Shown: positions 1 through 6,986, numbered from the stretch's first letter. The stretch: 7,642 nt of DNA from Propionibacteriaceae bacterium (GCA_031287505.1 JAITSW010000015.1:1-7642), one strand, 5' to 3'. Made by a program: numbers and translations. The notes: a model not told the origin generated them from the letters alone.

Positions 1-1
1 C

Positions 2-1102
2 CCTTCTATCATGGGTTTGGAACAACTCGAATTGCTTGGAGCCAGCATTTCAGGAGTTCTAGGTTATTCTTCGACGATGTATGGGCTGGACGTTCCTATT
101 GCCAACCTCAAACCTGCCCTAGACATCGTTGCCAATGGCATCATCGAGCCGCTGCTTCTCGACGAAGACATCGAAATCCAAAAGCAGTTGCGAATCAATC
201 AGATCAAACAGATCATAGCTCGGCCTTCATCCCGTTCAACATTGGCTTTGCGTCAAGCGTTGATCCAACCACAGTACCGCGCGGCTCGGCTGCGTCCGGG
301 TTCCATCGAGACGATCAGTCGCATAACAGGGGACGACGTACGAGGTTTTTTCCACAAGCATTACCATCCGGAAGCCGCGACTATCGTCATGTCTGGAGAT
401 TTCACTTCAAGCCCTGCCGATGACGCCCTCGATAGCTTCGCGCGATGGCCAAGATGCTCCGCTCCTCCTCCCGTACATGAAAAACCACAGCCGCTACCAC
501 AGCAGGCGCTCCTGATTGACCGTCCAGGTTCGGTACAAGCTGATGTACGGCTAGGGGTGTTTGGAATCGACAACAACCACCCGGAGATAGCCAATCTTTG
601 GGCGGCTTGCTACGTCATGGGCGGTGCCTTCCTCTCTCGGCTCAATAGAGTTCTCCGCGAAGAAAGGGGCTTCACCTATGGAGTTCAAATGGGTAACTCC
701 CCAATGCGTTCTGGGGGGTTGCTTTCGGCATCTGCCTCTTTGCGCAATGAAGTGGTGGTAGAGGGAATAAGCATGATGTCCGAAATCATGGACATCACCG
801 ACAAACCATTTACCGCCGAAGAGATTCAAGCCGCAATCAACTACGCGTCTGGTTCAAATCCCGGACACTACCAAACTGCTCTGCAGCTCACTGATTCAAT
901 CTGCGGCTTAGTCGGTCTAGGACTCAAGCCCGAGTTTGTCTCAAACTTCAACGAGGCCCTGTACCGCGTCACTCCCGAAGCTGCCAGCGCGACCTACGCC
1001 AAGTTTGTACACGACCCGACCTTGATAGTGATAGGCGATGCAAAGCTCCTAGCCAAGCCGCTTCAGGACGCCGGTTGGCCAGTTGAAGTGATTACCGATT
1101 AG
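2..1102 (+). CDS. M16 family (insulinase/pitrilysin-like) peptidase homologue, 5'-truncated by window edge
   Basis: The reading frame is open to the left edge (in-frame codons from base 2, first Met at 11), so this is the C-terminal part of a longer protein; M16 chains are usually about 420-450 aa, or about 900 aa when two units are fused. Seen, counting from the Met at 11: the end of the first M16 domain (LELLGAS, then a helix at about 52-70), the RHYxP-like block HKHYHPEAATIVMSGD (115-130), and the second domain with LNRVLREERGFTYGV (211-225), the R/Y motif (R216, Y223) typical of the family. The zinc motif HxxEH would lie upstream of the window. The third zinc ligand, normally the Glu in an EEI/REM sequence, aligns with Gln64 (CAG, 200-202), suggesting a non-catalytic subunit like those that pair with an active M16 partner. 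It converges on the UPF0182 gene with 8 bp between stops. Family assignment is firm; activity and substrate are unknown. Confidence 0.9.
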   Translation, partial: PSIMGLEQLELLGASISGVLGYSSTMYGLDVPIANLKPALDIVANGIIEPLLLDEDIEIQKQLRINQIKQIIARPSSRSTLALRQALIQPQYRAARLRPGSIETISRITGDDVRGFFHKHYHPEAATIVMSGDFTSSPADDALDSFARWPRCSAPPPVHEKPQPLPQQALLIDRPGSVQADVRLGVFGIDNNHPEIANLWAACYVMGGAFLSRLNRVLREERGFTYGVQMGNSPMRSGGLLSASASLRNEVVVEGISMMSEIMDITDKPFTAEEIQAAINYASGSNPGHYQTALQLTDSICGLVGLGLKPEFVSNFNEALYRVTPEAASATYAKFVHDPTLIVIGDAKLLAKPLQDAGWPVEVITD

Positions 1103-1126
1103 CCGCTCGGCTAGCGGCCAAGTTTC
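1102..1126. terminator. Possible bidirectional terminator between convergent genes
   Basis: GCCGCT at 1102-1107 pairs with AGCGGC at 1113-1118 around a 5-nt loop, exactly between the converging stop codons at 1100-1102 and 1111-1113. On the plus strand it is followed by a weak T-rich stretch (AAGTTTCTT). The stem is short and the T-run interrupted, so this is a tentative call based mainly on position. Confidence 0.35.
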
Positions 1127-4017
1127 TTCATAGCGCTGTCAACTGCGACACGAGCGGCCTCAACCTGTTTTTGATACTCGGCTAGGTCGCCCTTGCGCAG
1201 TGCCTCATCGGCCGCCACAAAGGCATCCTGGGCCTGTTGCAGCAGTACGTCGGCGGAGGCATTTCCAGTTGGAGACGACGGAACCTGGCCTGGGCTAACA
1301 CTGGCACTTGGAGACGGCCCAGTGCTTGGAGTCGTCCCCGGCGGCTGCGTTGGATCAACCGACGGCTCGCTGGGATCTATCGGCGTCTCACCTGTCTCAG
1401 CACCGGCATCCCCGGCAAAGACCTTGTCCAGGGCCTCCTGCAGCGTCTTGCCAATGCCAACATGCTCACCGAAGCGCACCACCACATACGTCAACGCCGG
1501 ATAGGAGGCGTTGCTCATCTCACGTTGGGTATAGACCGGCAGCACATACAGCAATCCGGAACCCATCGGAAGGGTCAGCAAATTGCCATAAGAGGCCGCC
1601 GCCGAGCCTTGATTCAGATACGGCCGCAGCACTTCTGCCACAGTCTGATCGGTCGTCATCGCATTAAAGGTTTGCCCGGGTCCGTCGATCTGCTGGGTGT
1701 CCGACATGCGCAAGACGCGCAACTTGCCATAATCGGGGCTAGTCGCCTCGGCCACCACAGAAAGATAGCTGGCCAGGTTATTACGCAGCTTGGGGACGAA
1801 AACTGCCGTCTGCGAGAAAATCGGCTTATCATCCCCAGGCCACTTGATCGACAAATAGTAGGGGGGCTCTTGTCCCTTCGCAGCCGCAACCGGGTCGGCG
1901 GGAACCTGCCAAAGATCAGATTGCTGATACCAAACCGACGGATCCGTCATGTGATAGCGCCCTAAGACTTCTCGCTGCACTTTGAACAAGTCTTCTGGGT
2001 AACGCAGGTGTGCCAGCATGTCGGGGCTGATCTCGTCCTTAGACTTCAAAACCCCTGGAAAGGCGGCTGAGAAGGCAGACATAATCGGATCAGAGGCATC
2101 CCAGGCATACAACGCGACCGTGCCGTCAGTGGCGTCAACCACGGCCTTGACAGAATTGCGAATGTAGTTGAGCTGCGAATTCAGCTGCAGGCCGGTACTC
2201 GACGATCCAGAATCCGCGGTGGCGTCCCGCAAAGAAACTGACTGGCTATTTGGGAAGGTATCACTGCGGGTATAACCGTCTACTATCCATACCAAACGTC
2301 CATCTACAACTGCCGGATAAATATTCTTGTCCAGAGTGAGCCAAGGAGCCACCTTCGAGACGCGCTCAGCCGGGGTGCGGTCGTAAAGGAGCTGAGAGGC
2401 CGAGTTCACCCGGTCGGAAAGCAAAATATTGATGTCGGAGAAATATGTGGCATAGAGCAGCCGGGTGAAATAATCCCCAATCGGAACCCCGCCCTTGCCT
2501 TGGTAGACGTTGGTGCGCTCGCCACCGCCTTCGCCACCGCCTGGGGTGTCCAACTCAATGGGGGCCTGCCCTTCTTCACGCCCGACGATGGCGAAATCAT
2601 TGCTCTGCTCACCGAAATAGATTCGGCCCTCATACTCTCCGAGAACGCCGACACTGGGTAGATCCTTCTCAATCCACTCGGGTGAGCCCGCGCTCTGCCG
2701 CCGGTTGCCATAGGCGGCAACCATGCCATAACCGTGGGTATAAACGGTATGGATGTTGTTCCAGTTTTGATCGGGGATGCCTGCTTGGCGCAACTCGCGG
2801 GCCGCCACTACGGCGTCGGTCTCTTTACCGTCTATAACATAGCGGTCAACGTCTAGCGAAGTGGGGAAGGAATAGTAGCCGCGCACCTGCTGCAATTGCT
2901 CAAAGGTGGGGCTTACCACAGCCGGATCAATGAGGCGGATACCCGGAAGCGCTTCGGCGTCGTCCTTTAACTGGCCTGGGCTTACCTGCGTTACGGCTGC
3001 ATATTCGGTTATCTTCACACCCGAAATCCCGTAAGCCCTCCGCGTTGACTCGATCTGCTTTTCAATGAACGGACGTTCCTTATCGGGCTCGTTTGGCTTG
3101 ACTTCGAAAGCCTGAATGAGAGCCGGGTAGGCGATCTGCAAGATAAGTGCGGCTACCACCAAAAGCACTGTGGACGTCAGCGGCAGCATCCAACGCTTGA
3201 GGAAAATATTGGCAAAGAACAGCGCCGCGCAAATAAAAGCAATAATGGCCAAGATCAGTTTGGCTCCGACGCTGGCGTTCCAATCGGTGAAATTCACACC
3301 CGTGGTAAAGAGCGAACCTTCGCTGACCAAGAAGCCATAGCGGTCTAGGAGATTTTGAATGCCGAAAATCACCAGAACGAGTCCGGCCAGGACACACAAA
3401 TGCGAACGGCAAGCAATTGCCAAGCTGGGGCGCTTGTTTGCGCTGGCTATCAAAAGATTCCCGGTGGCGGCATAAACGACGACGGCAGCGATCGCCGAAA
3501 TCGCGACGGCGCTCATGGTGAAGTCAAGCATGATACGCCAAATCGGATACTCGAAAACGTAAAATGCCGAATCCAATCCGAAATATGGATCTGCATCTCC
3601 AAATGGCTGACGATTCAACCAGGCCAAGAAGGTCAGGGTATTCGCCGGAGCGGTCAGGCCGAAAAACACGCCCAAAACGATGGAGGGAATAGCTGTCGCC
3701 AAGACTTTGTGCTGCTCAAACAGATCCCGATAACCATCGAGAATCTGGCTCCTGCCGGCCACCGATGTCTCTGGAAGAGCCCGGCCGGCGACCCAGATGT
3801 TAAGCGCGACAATCACTGCGGCCAGGGCAGAGAACGCCAAAAACAGCACAATCTGAGCGACCAGCATTGTGGAGAAAACCTGGGTGTAGGACACCGAGTC
3901 AAACCACAGTTTCGCCGTCCAAATCTGAGTGAAGACGTAGTACACCCCCAAAAGCGCCGCCAAAATCGCCACGGCGATAAACACCGGGCTCTTCAGGTTA
4001 ATTCGAGGCAATTCCAT
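1111..4017 (-). CDS. UPF0182 family large membrane protein
   Basis: Function is unknown; the family is common in actinobacteria and some other phyla, and Rv3193c is the mycobacterial example. The N-terminal third has seven hydrophobic helices, at roughly 14-34, 54-78, 107-127, 166-188, 207-227, 253-275 and 280-305, followed by a large, probably extracytoplasmic domain. Family signatures seen: DPYFGLDSAFYVFEYP (about 146-161), KPNEPDKERPFIEKQIESTR (310-329), VYTHGYG, PPYYLSIKWPG, SPDYGKLRVLRM, GNLLTLPMGSGLLYVLPVY and FGEHVGIGKTLQEALD. A low-complexity Pro/Ser/Thr/Glu linker (about 873-921) leads to a charged C-terminal helix of about 50 residues. Numbering is from a GTG at 4026. I prefer the ATG at 4017 (968 aa): AAAGG at 4033-4029 is 11 nt from it but only 2 nt from the GTG. 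The ATG follows the upstream gene's TAA by one base, so the two are probably translationally coupled. Length and motifs are normal; nothing appears broken. Confidence 0.95.
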   Translation of the reverse strand: MELPRINLKSPVFIAVAILAALLGVYYVFTQIWTAKLWFDSVSYTQVFSTMLVAQIVLFLAFSALAAVIVALNIWVAGRALPETSVAGRSQILDGYRDLFEQHKVLATAIPSIVLGVFFGLTAPANTLTFLAWLNRQPFGDADPYFGLDSAFYVFEYPIWRIMLDFTMSAVAISAIAAVVVYAATGNLLIASANKRPSLAIACRSHLCVLAGLVLVIFGIQNLLDRYGFLVSEGSLFTTGVNFTDWNASVGAKLILAIIAFICAALFFANIFLKRWMLPLTSTVLLVVAALILQIAYPALIQAFEVKPNEPDKERPFIEKQIESTRRAYGISGVKITEYAAVTQVSPGQLKDDAEALPGIRLIDPAVVSPTFEQLQQVRGYYSFPTSLDVDRYVIDGKETDAVVAARELRQAGIPDQNWNNIHTVYTHGYGMVAAYGNRRQSAGSPEWIEKDLPSVGVLGEYEGRIYFGEQSNDFAIVGREEGQAPIELDTPGGGEGGGERTNVYQGKGGVPIGDYFTRLLYATYFSDINILLSDRVNSASQLLYDRTPAERVSKVAPWLTLDKNIYPAVVDGRLVWIVDGYTRSDTFPNSQSVSLRDATADSGSSSTGLQLNSQLNYIRNSVKAVVDATDGTVALYAWDASDPIMSAFSAAFPGVLKSKDEISPDMLAHLRYPEDLFKVQREVLGRYHMTDPSVWYQQSDLWQVPADPVAAAKGQEPPYYLSIKWPGDDKPIFSQTAVFVPKLRNNLASYLSVVAEATSPDYGKLRVLRMSDTQQIDGPGQTFNAMTTDQTVAEVLRPYLNQGSAAASYGNLLTLPMGSGLLYVLPVYTQREMSNASYPALTYVVVRFGEHVGIGKTLQEALDKVFAGDAGAETGETPIDPSEPSVDPTQPPGTTPSTGPSPSASVSPGQVPSSPTGNASADVLLQQAQDAFVAADEALRKGDLAEYQKQVEAARVAVDSAMKKLGR

Positions 4018-4018
4018 C

Positions 4019-5071
4019 TTATTCACAACCTTTCACAGGCTCTTGTGCCTGACTTGAAAAAACACTCTGGATCCCTTTTAACGCATCATCAAGCTTGCGT
4101 ACCGAGATCAAACGGATATTGGGTTTACCGCGCAGGTCTTCGCAGTTCGCTTCGGGAATGACGAACGCCCGAGCATGATCACGTTCGGCGGCAGCTATGC
4201 GTTCCACTATGCCATCCACTCGCCCGACGCCGCCGGCAGCGTCCACCGTTCCCGCGCCAGCCACAACGCCACCGCCGGCTAGATCACCTGGAGTTAGCAA
4301 ATCATAGACCGCGATAGAGAGCATCATACCTTCCGAAAGCTCTACCCACTCGGGTATGACATCCACTTCGGGCTCATAGCGGAAACCCAGCCCGAAAGCG
4401 GCCCCGATGGTTGCCGTACCCGGATCCGTTGTCGAATCACGGGTGGGGATGGCTTCCTCGCGCAGCACCCCATCGCGCATGAACTCTATTAGAACCGATT
4501 CCGGTGTCTTGTGAGCCTCAATCGCCTCGACAACCTCAAGGGCAGTTGCGGGATAGGTTTTGTCTATCGCGATGACCAGATCTCCGACCTGCAAGATTCC
4601 GGCCGCCGTTCCCGAAGCCGACACCGAAGTCACCATCGGCAGCGGCTGTACGAAAATCCCGGGCTCGCTGCGAGCTGCCTCGCGCAGCGCGGCAACGATT
4701 GAGTTGGTTTTGCGCACACTGGGAGACGAGGTACCCACGTTGCCTATCAAAGACGGCTCCGAACCGTCGATCACCGAGGCCGTTGGCAAGACCTCTTGAT
4801 TTGGCGACAAATACGCAAAAAAGACCGACAACAGCGAAGGTGGAAGGGAAGGCGATGTCGTGGAAATCTTGGCTAAAAGCACCTGGTCATTCGTCTCATA
4901 GACATCGAAGGACTCAACGGAGATCACTGGCACAGAGTCGACTTCAGCCAAAAAATTGTACGTGCGGCCGGGTGACCAAATCACATAGGGCATCGGGAGC
5001 AGCGTAACCAAGAGCGCCAACAGTACGAACAACACTCCTGATGTGATCAGCGTGCGCGCGTTTTTTATCAT
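4019..5071 (-). CDS. Membrane-anchored PDZ / Lon-like (S16) domain protein, YlbL type
   Basis: This 350-aa protein is of the YlbL / Rv3194c type, a secreted or membrane-anchored protein with a PDZ domain and a Lon-protease-like C-terminal domain; its substrate is unknown. Seen: a short basic N-terminus and hydrophobic anchor (about 9-29), the family VIWSPGRTYNFL segment (30-41), a PDZ-like region (about 140-210, with GTAAGILQVGDLVIAID) and a Lon-like domain (about 240-335, with YDLLTPGDLAGGGVVAGAGTV and the PEANC element at 306-310). The Lon-type catalytic Ser is probably Ser246 in LSEG, where relatives have GPSAG. The Lys of the Ser-Lys dyad, expected in a GGIxxK motif, aligns with Arg291 in DGIVER (codon CGC, 4201-4199). 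Activity is therefore doubtful. The ATG is preceded by a good ribosome site, GAAAAGG, with a 5-nt spacer. First gene of the operon with UPF0182; divergent from the DUF2342 gene. Confidence 0.93.
   Translation of the reverse strand: MIKNARTLITSGVLFVLLALLVTLLPMPYVIWSPGRTYNFLAEVDSVPVISVESFDVYETNDQVLLAKISTTSPSLPPSLLSVFFAYLSPNQEVLPTASVIDGSEPSLIGNVGTSSPSVRKTNSIVAALREAARSEPGIFVQPLPMVTSVSASGTAAGILQVGDLVIAIDKTYPATALEVVEAIEAHKTPESVLIEFMRDGVLREEAIPTRDSTTDPGTATIGAAFGLGFRYEPEVDVIPEWVELSEGMMLSIAVYDLLTPGDLAGGGVVAGAGTVDAAGGVGRVDGIVERIAAAERDHARAFVIPEANCEDLRGKPNIRLISVRKLDDALKGIQSVFSSQAQEPVKGCE
4029..4033 (-). promoter_or_regulatory. Shine-Dalgarno of the UPF0182 gene, inside the preceding coding sequence
   Basis: On the minus strand AAAGG lies in the last codons of the PDZ/Lon-like gene. 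It is 2 nt from a GTG at 4026 and 11 nt from the ATG at 4017. The first spacing is too short for normal initiation and the second slightly long, which is why the ATG is chosen. Confidence 0.5.
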
Positions 5072-5163
5072 GGATGCCTTTTCTCAAATCGTGCCGATGA
5101 CCAGCTTATCTCTATGAGATACCCTTCTTATCTAGCCTAAGGGTTATCTCGATTGGACGAAAT
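5072..5163. promoter_or_regulatory. Divergent promoter/operator region
   Basis: This 92-bp gap must hold the start signals of both the PDZ-UPF0182 operon and the DUF2342 gene. Seen: a perfect dyad TATCTC-TAT-GAGATA (5107-5121) and the motif TTATCT at 5106-5111, 5128-5133 and 5144-5149. TAGCCTA (5133-5139) gives an actinobacterial-style TANNNT -10 candidate on both strands (TAGCCT plus, TAGGCT minus), but I see no convincing -35 for either. Minus-strand GAAAAGG (5083-5077) and plus-strand GGACGA (5155-5160) are the ribosome sites. The exact promoters are not resolved. Confidence 0.4.
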
Positions 5164-6504
5164 ATGTCAAACGACTCTTTGTGGGACTCATTTGATGATC
5201 CCGATGAGGAAACAATCAAGCGCTTGCTGGCGCAATTGGGGATCACCCCAGATGCGGACGGCAATATCGACTTGGAGCAGGTCATGAGCCAGATGCAACA
5301 GCTTATGACCAATTTCAGCACGCAGATGGCTGGATTCGGCCCATCCGATCCGGGGTCTGGGATCAACTGGGCTTTTACCTTGGATATAGCGAATCAAGCT
5401 CTCAGCAATCCAAAACACTGGAAGGCCACCCCAGAACAGCTCCAGAGCATCTCAGACGCGACGTTTGTGGCGAACATGTGGTTGGACGACGAGATTTCCT
5501 TCGACGCCCTCCCCTTCCTGCCGCAGGCTTGGTCAAAGAGCGAATGGCTGGCGAACACCTTTGCCACTTGGCAGCAACTGGAGACCCCTATCATCAACTC
5601 TCTCTCGGCCACGATGCAGAGCATGATCGCTTTTGAAGACAGCAATGCCGCCGTGATGGCACCGATGATTCGGGCGGCCGCCGCAGGCGTCTTTTCTTCT
5701 CAAATAGGGCGCGCACTGGCTTCGTTGGCCGAGCAGACCTTGAGCGCTACCGATGTGGGACTTCCTGTCACCCCCACCCCTACCGTCGCGCTGCTTCCCA
5801 CAAACATTGAACGCTTTGGAGCGGATTTGGATCTCCCATTTGGGGACGTCCTTCTCTTCTTGGCGCTGCGAGAATGCGCGCGGGGGCGACTATTTCGCGC
5901 GGTCGGCTGGCTGGCACCTCAACTCTTGGCAATGATCGAACACTACGCCCGCGAGATCTCCATCGATCCAGATGCCCTCGGGAAAGCTGTAGAACAACAG
6001 CTGCGCGACAGCACCAGGGTCGAAGACTTGCAAAGCGTTGGGCTTTCACTGGCCAATTCGCTGTTCAAGCCCACCATCTCACCCGCCCAACGCGAGATCC
6101 TAGACCGCCTCGAGACCTTGGTGGCACTGGTAGAAGGTTGGGTTGACGCCGTCGTGACGCAGGTCACCCGAGATAGAATGCCCAGTGCCGCTTCCTTGGC
6201 TGAGATGATTACCCGTCGGCGAGCCAGTGTGGGTTCCAGCGCTGACTCGCTGCACTCCCTTCTAGGCCTTGAACTGCGTCCCAGAAGGCTTCGCGAAGCT
6301 CGAACCCTGTGGACGGCCATCCGTTCCTATCGCAGTGCTGCAGAGCGAGATGCTTCTTGGAGCCATCCTGATTTCATCCCTACCGCACAGGATTTAATTG
6401 ATCCACTGGAATATGCCCAGCACGGGCACCAAAGCCAGAGCACCGATGACTTTGACCTGGATTTGGAGAAGCTGTTGGGACCGGACGAACCTGCGCAAGA
6501 TTAA
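5164..6504 (+). CDS. DUF2342 / zincin_2 family protein (zinc-dependent metalloprotease-like)
   Basis: This 446-aa protein has the length and order typical of actinobacterial DUF2342 proteins such as Rv3195, commonly annotated as zinc-dependent metalloprotease or putative hydrolase; function is not established. Seen: an acidic N-terminus (SLWDSFDDPDEETIKRLLAQLG), a Met/Gln-rich helix (about 35-55), INWAFTLDIANQAL (67-80), a WLDD motif (106-109), the core helix LFLALRECARGRLF (231-244), LETLVALVEGWVDAVV (316-331), LLGLELRPRRLREARTLW (366-383) and WSHPDFIPTAQDLIDPLEY (399-417). There is no signal peptide, so it is probably cytoplasmic. The segment matching the HExxH or RExxH motif of relatives reads R236-E-C-A-R240, and the position that is EGH in some relatives is EGW (324-326), so no histidine ligands remain there. 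The ATG at 5164 is the first start in frame, with GGACGA just upstream. Divergent from the PDZ gene; no clear terminator follows it. Confidence 0.92.
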   Translation: MSNDSLWDSFDDPDEETIKRLLAQLGITPDADGNIDLEQVMSQMQQLMTNFSTQMAGFGPSDPGSGINWAFTLDIANQALSNPKHWKATPEQLQSISDATFVANMWLDDEISFDALPFLPQAWSKSEWLANTFATWQQLETPIINSLSATMQSMIAFEDSNAAVMAPMIRAAAAGVFSSQIGRALASLAEQTLSATDVGLPVTPTPTVALLPTNIERFGADLDLPFGDVLLFLALRECARGRLFRAVGWLAPQLLAMIEHYAREISIDPDALGKAVEQQLRDSTRVEDLQSVGLSLANSLFKPTISPAQREILDRLETLVALVEGWVDAVVTQVTRDRMPSAASLAEMITRRRASVGSSADSLHSLLGLELRPRRLREARTLWTAIRSYRSAAERDASWSHPDFIPTAQDLIDPLEYAQHGHQSQSTDDFDLDLEKLLGPDEPAQD

Positions 6505-6701
6505 AGGATGCAAGACAAAGCATTTTGGTCGATGAGAACGATTGATATTGTGGGCAAATTGTCTATCTGCGGGTGTTATGCGTTCATCTGTGGGTGTTAT
6601 GCGCTCATATGCCACATTTGCACCGATTGAACCGCTAAGCTAGCTCAAGAAACCAGTCTCGGGGAAATACCGCCGAGAATCGTCAATCTCAAGGAGACAT
6701 C
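6505..6701. other. Non-coding gap between DUF2342 and DUF5679 genes
   Basis: About 200 bp with no credible gene. It contains the 21-bp tandem repeat described separately, and the small palindrome AGCTAGCT (6638-6645). TTGCAC (6618-6623) and TAGCTC (6641-6646) are 17 bp apart and could be a weak promoter for the DUF5679 gene, but the -10 match is poor. I see no good intrinsic terminator after the DUF2342 stop. Confidence 0.5.
6565..6606. repeat. Two-copy 21-bp tandem repeat
   Basis: Unit 1 (6565-6585) and unit 2 (6586-6606) differ at two positions: ATCTGC versus ATCTGT near the start, and GCGTTC versus GCGCTC at the end. They share the core GGGTGTTATGCG. A further ATATG (6607-6611) resembles the start of a third unit. 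The repeat lies about 95 bp upstream of the DUF5679 start, where a regulator could bind. Confidence 0.85.
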
Positions 6702-6860
6702 GTGGCCGAGACCTATACCGGTGAGTTTTATTGCGTGAAGTGCAAGGCTAAGAAGCAAGCCAGCGGAGCCATTGAAGTAAACGCCAAAGGCACGCGTATT
6801 GCTAAGGCAAAGTGCCCCGACTGCGGCACCAACCTCACGCGCTTCCTGCCAAAGGCCTGA
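6702..6860 (+). CDS. DUF5679 family small zinc-ribbon protein
   Basis: The GTG start is 5 nt after a strong AAGGAG ribosome site (6691-6696) and gives 52 residues beginning (M)AETYTGEFYCVKCKAK. Four cysteines, C11 and C14 (CVKC) and C38 and C41 (CPDC), form a zinc-ribbon-like pair of knuckles. The YTGEFYCVKC opening and the ending CGTNLTRFLPKA match the actinobacterial DUF5679 family as I know it. The rest is rich in Lys and Ala, suggesting nucleic-acid or ribosome association, but no role is known. It is a single-gene unit: 197 bp separate it from the gene before, and a strong intrinsic terminator follows 11 bp after the stop. The length is normal for the family and all four cysteines are present. 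Confidence 0.92.
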   Translation: MAETYTGEFYCVKCKAKKQASGAIEVNAKGTRIAKAKCPDCGTNLTRFLPKA

Positions 6861-6871
6861 TAAACACCCTG

Positions 6872-6903
6872 AAAATGCCGGGTATGCCCGGCGTTTTCTC
6901 TTT
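6872..6903 (+). terminator. Intrinsic terminator of the DUF5679 gene
   Basis: GCCGGG (6877-6882) pairs with CCCGGC (6887-6892) around the 4-nt loop TATG. The stem can extend through T6876-G6893 and four A-T pairs (AAAA 6872-6875 with TTTT 6894-6897), and is followed by CTCTTT. This is a textbook rho-independent terminator just after the stop codon. Confidence 0.88.
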
Positions 6904-6919
6904 AACACCCAAATACCCG

Positions 6920-6950
6920 CCTCAGTTTGGCCACCTTCACCGAACTGGGG
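6920..6950. repeat. 11-bp dyad upstream of tRNA-Gln
   Basis: Bases 6920-6930 (CCTCAGTTTGG) pair with 6940-6950 (CCGAACTGGGG) with two G-T mismatches and a 9-bp centre. It overlaps the spacer of the candidate tRNA promoter. There is no T-run, so it is not a normal terminator; it could be an operator or chance. Confidence 0.6.
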
Positions 6951-6956
6951 TAACGT
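6927..6956 (+). promoter_or_regulatory. Candidate promoter of the tRNA-Gln/tRNA-Glu unit
   Basis: TTGGCC (6927-6932) and TAACGT (6951-6956) are 18 bp apart, giving partial matches to TTGACA and the TANNNT -10 of actinobacteria. Transcription would start about 25-30 bp before tRNA-Gln. The DUF5679 terminator just upstream implies that the tRNAs need their own promoter. Match quality is modest. Confidence 0.35.
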
Positions 6957-6960
6957 GTAC

Positions 6961-6986
6961 CTTCGCTAGTCGCAAGACAAGCGAAG
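6961..6986 (+). other. Hairpin in the presumed tRNA-Gln precursor leader
   Basis: CTTCGCT (6961-6967) pairs perfectly with AGCGAAG (6980-6986) over a 12-nt loop and ends 3 nt before the tRNA-Gln 5' end. If the promoter call is right, the hairpin forms almost the whole 5' leader. Its role is unknown. Confidence 0.5.

Noticed and set aside
1237..1965. Plus-strand open frame of 242 codons
   Set aside because: It is antisense to the well-supported C-terminal part of the UPF0182 gene and is Arg/His-rich, as such shadows usually are.
3355..4161. Plus-strand open frame of 268 codons
   Set aside because: It is antisense to the UPF0182 gene, with no motif and atypical composition, whereas the minus strand carries clear family signatures.
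6502..6528. Terminator after the DUF2342 gene
   Set aside because: The only pairing is ATGC (6508-6511) with GCAT (6521-6524), 4 bp with a 9-nt loop, too weak despite the following TTT.
6394..6615. Minus-strand open frame of 73 codons (repeating ERITP)
   Set aside because: The repeated residues are just the 21-bp DNA repeat read backwards, and the frame runs into the end of the DUF2342 gene.
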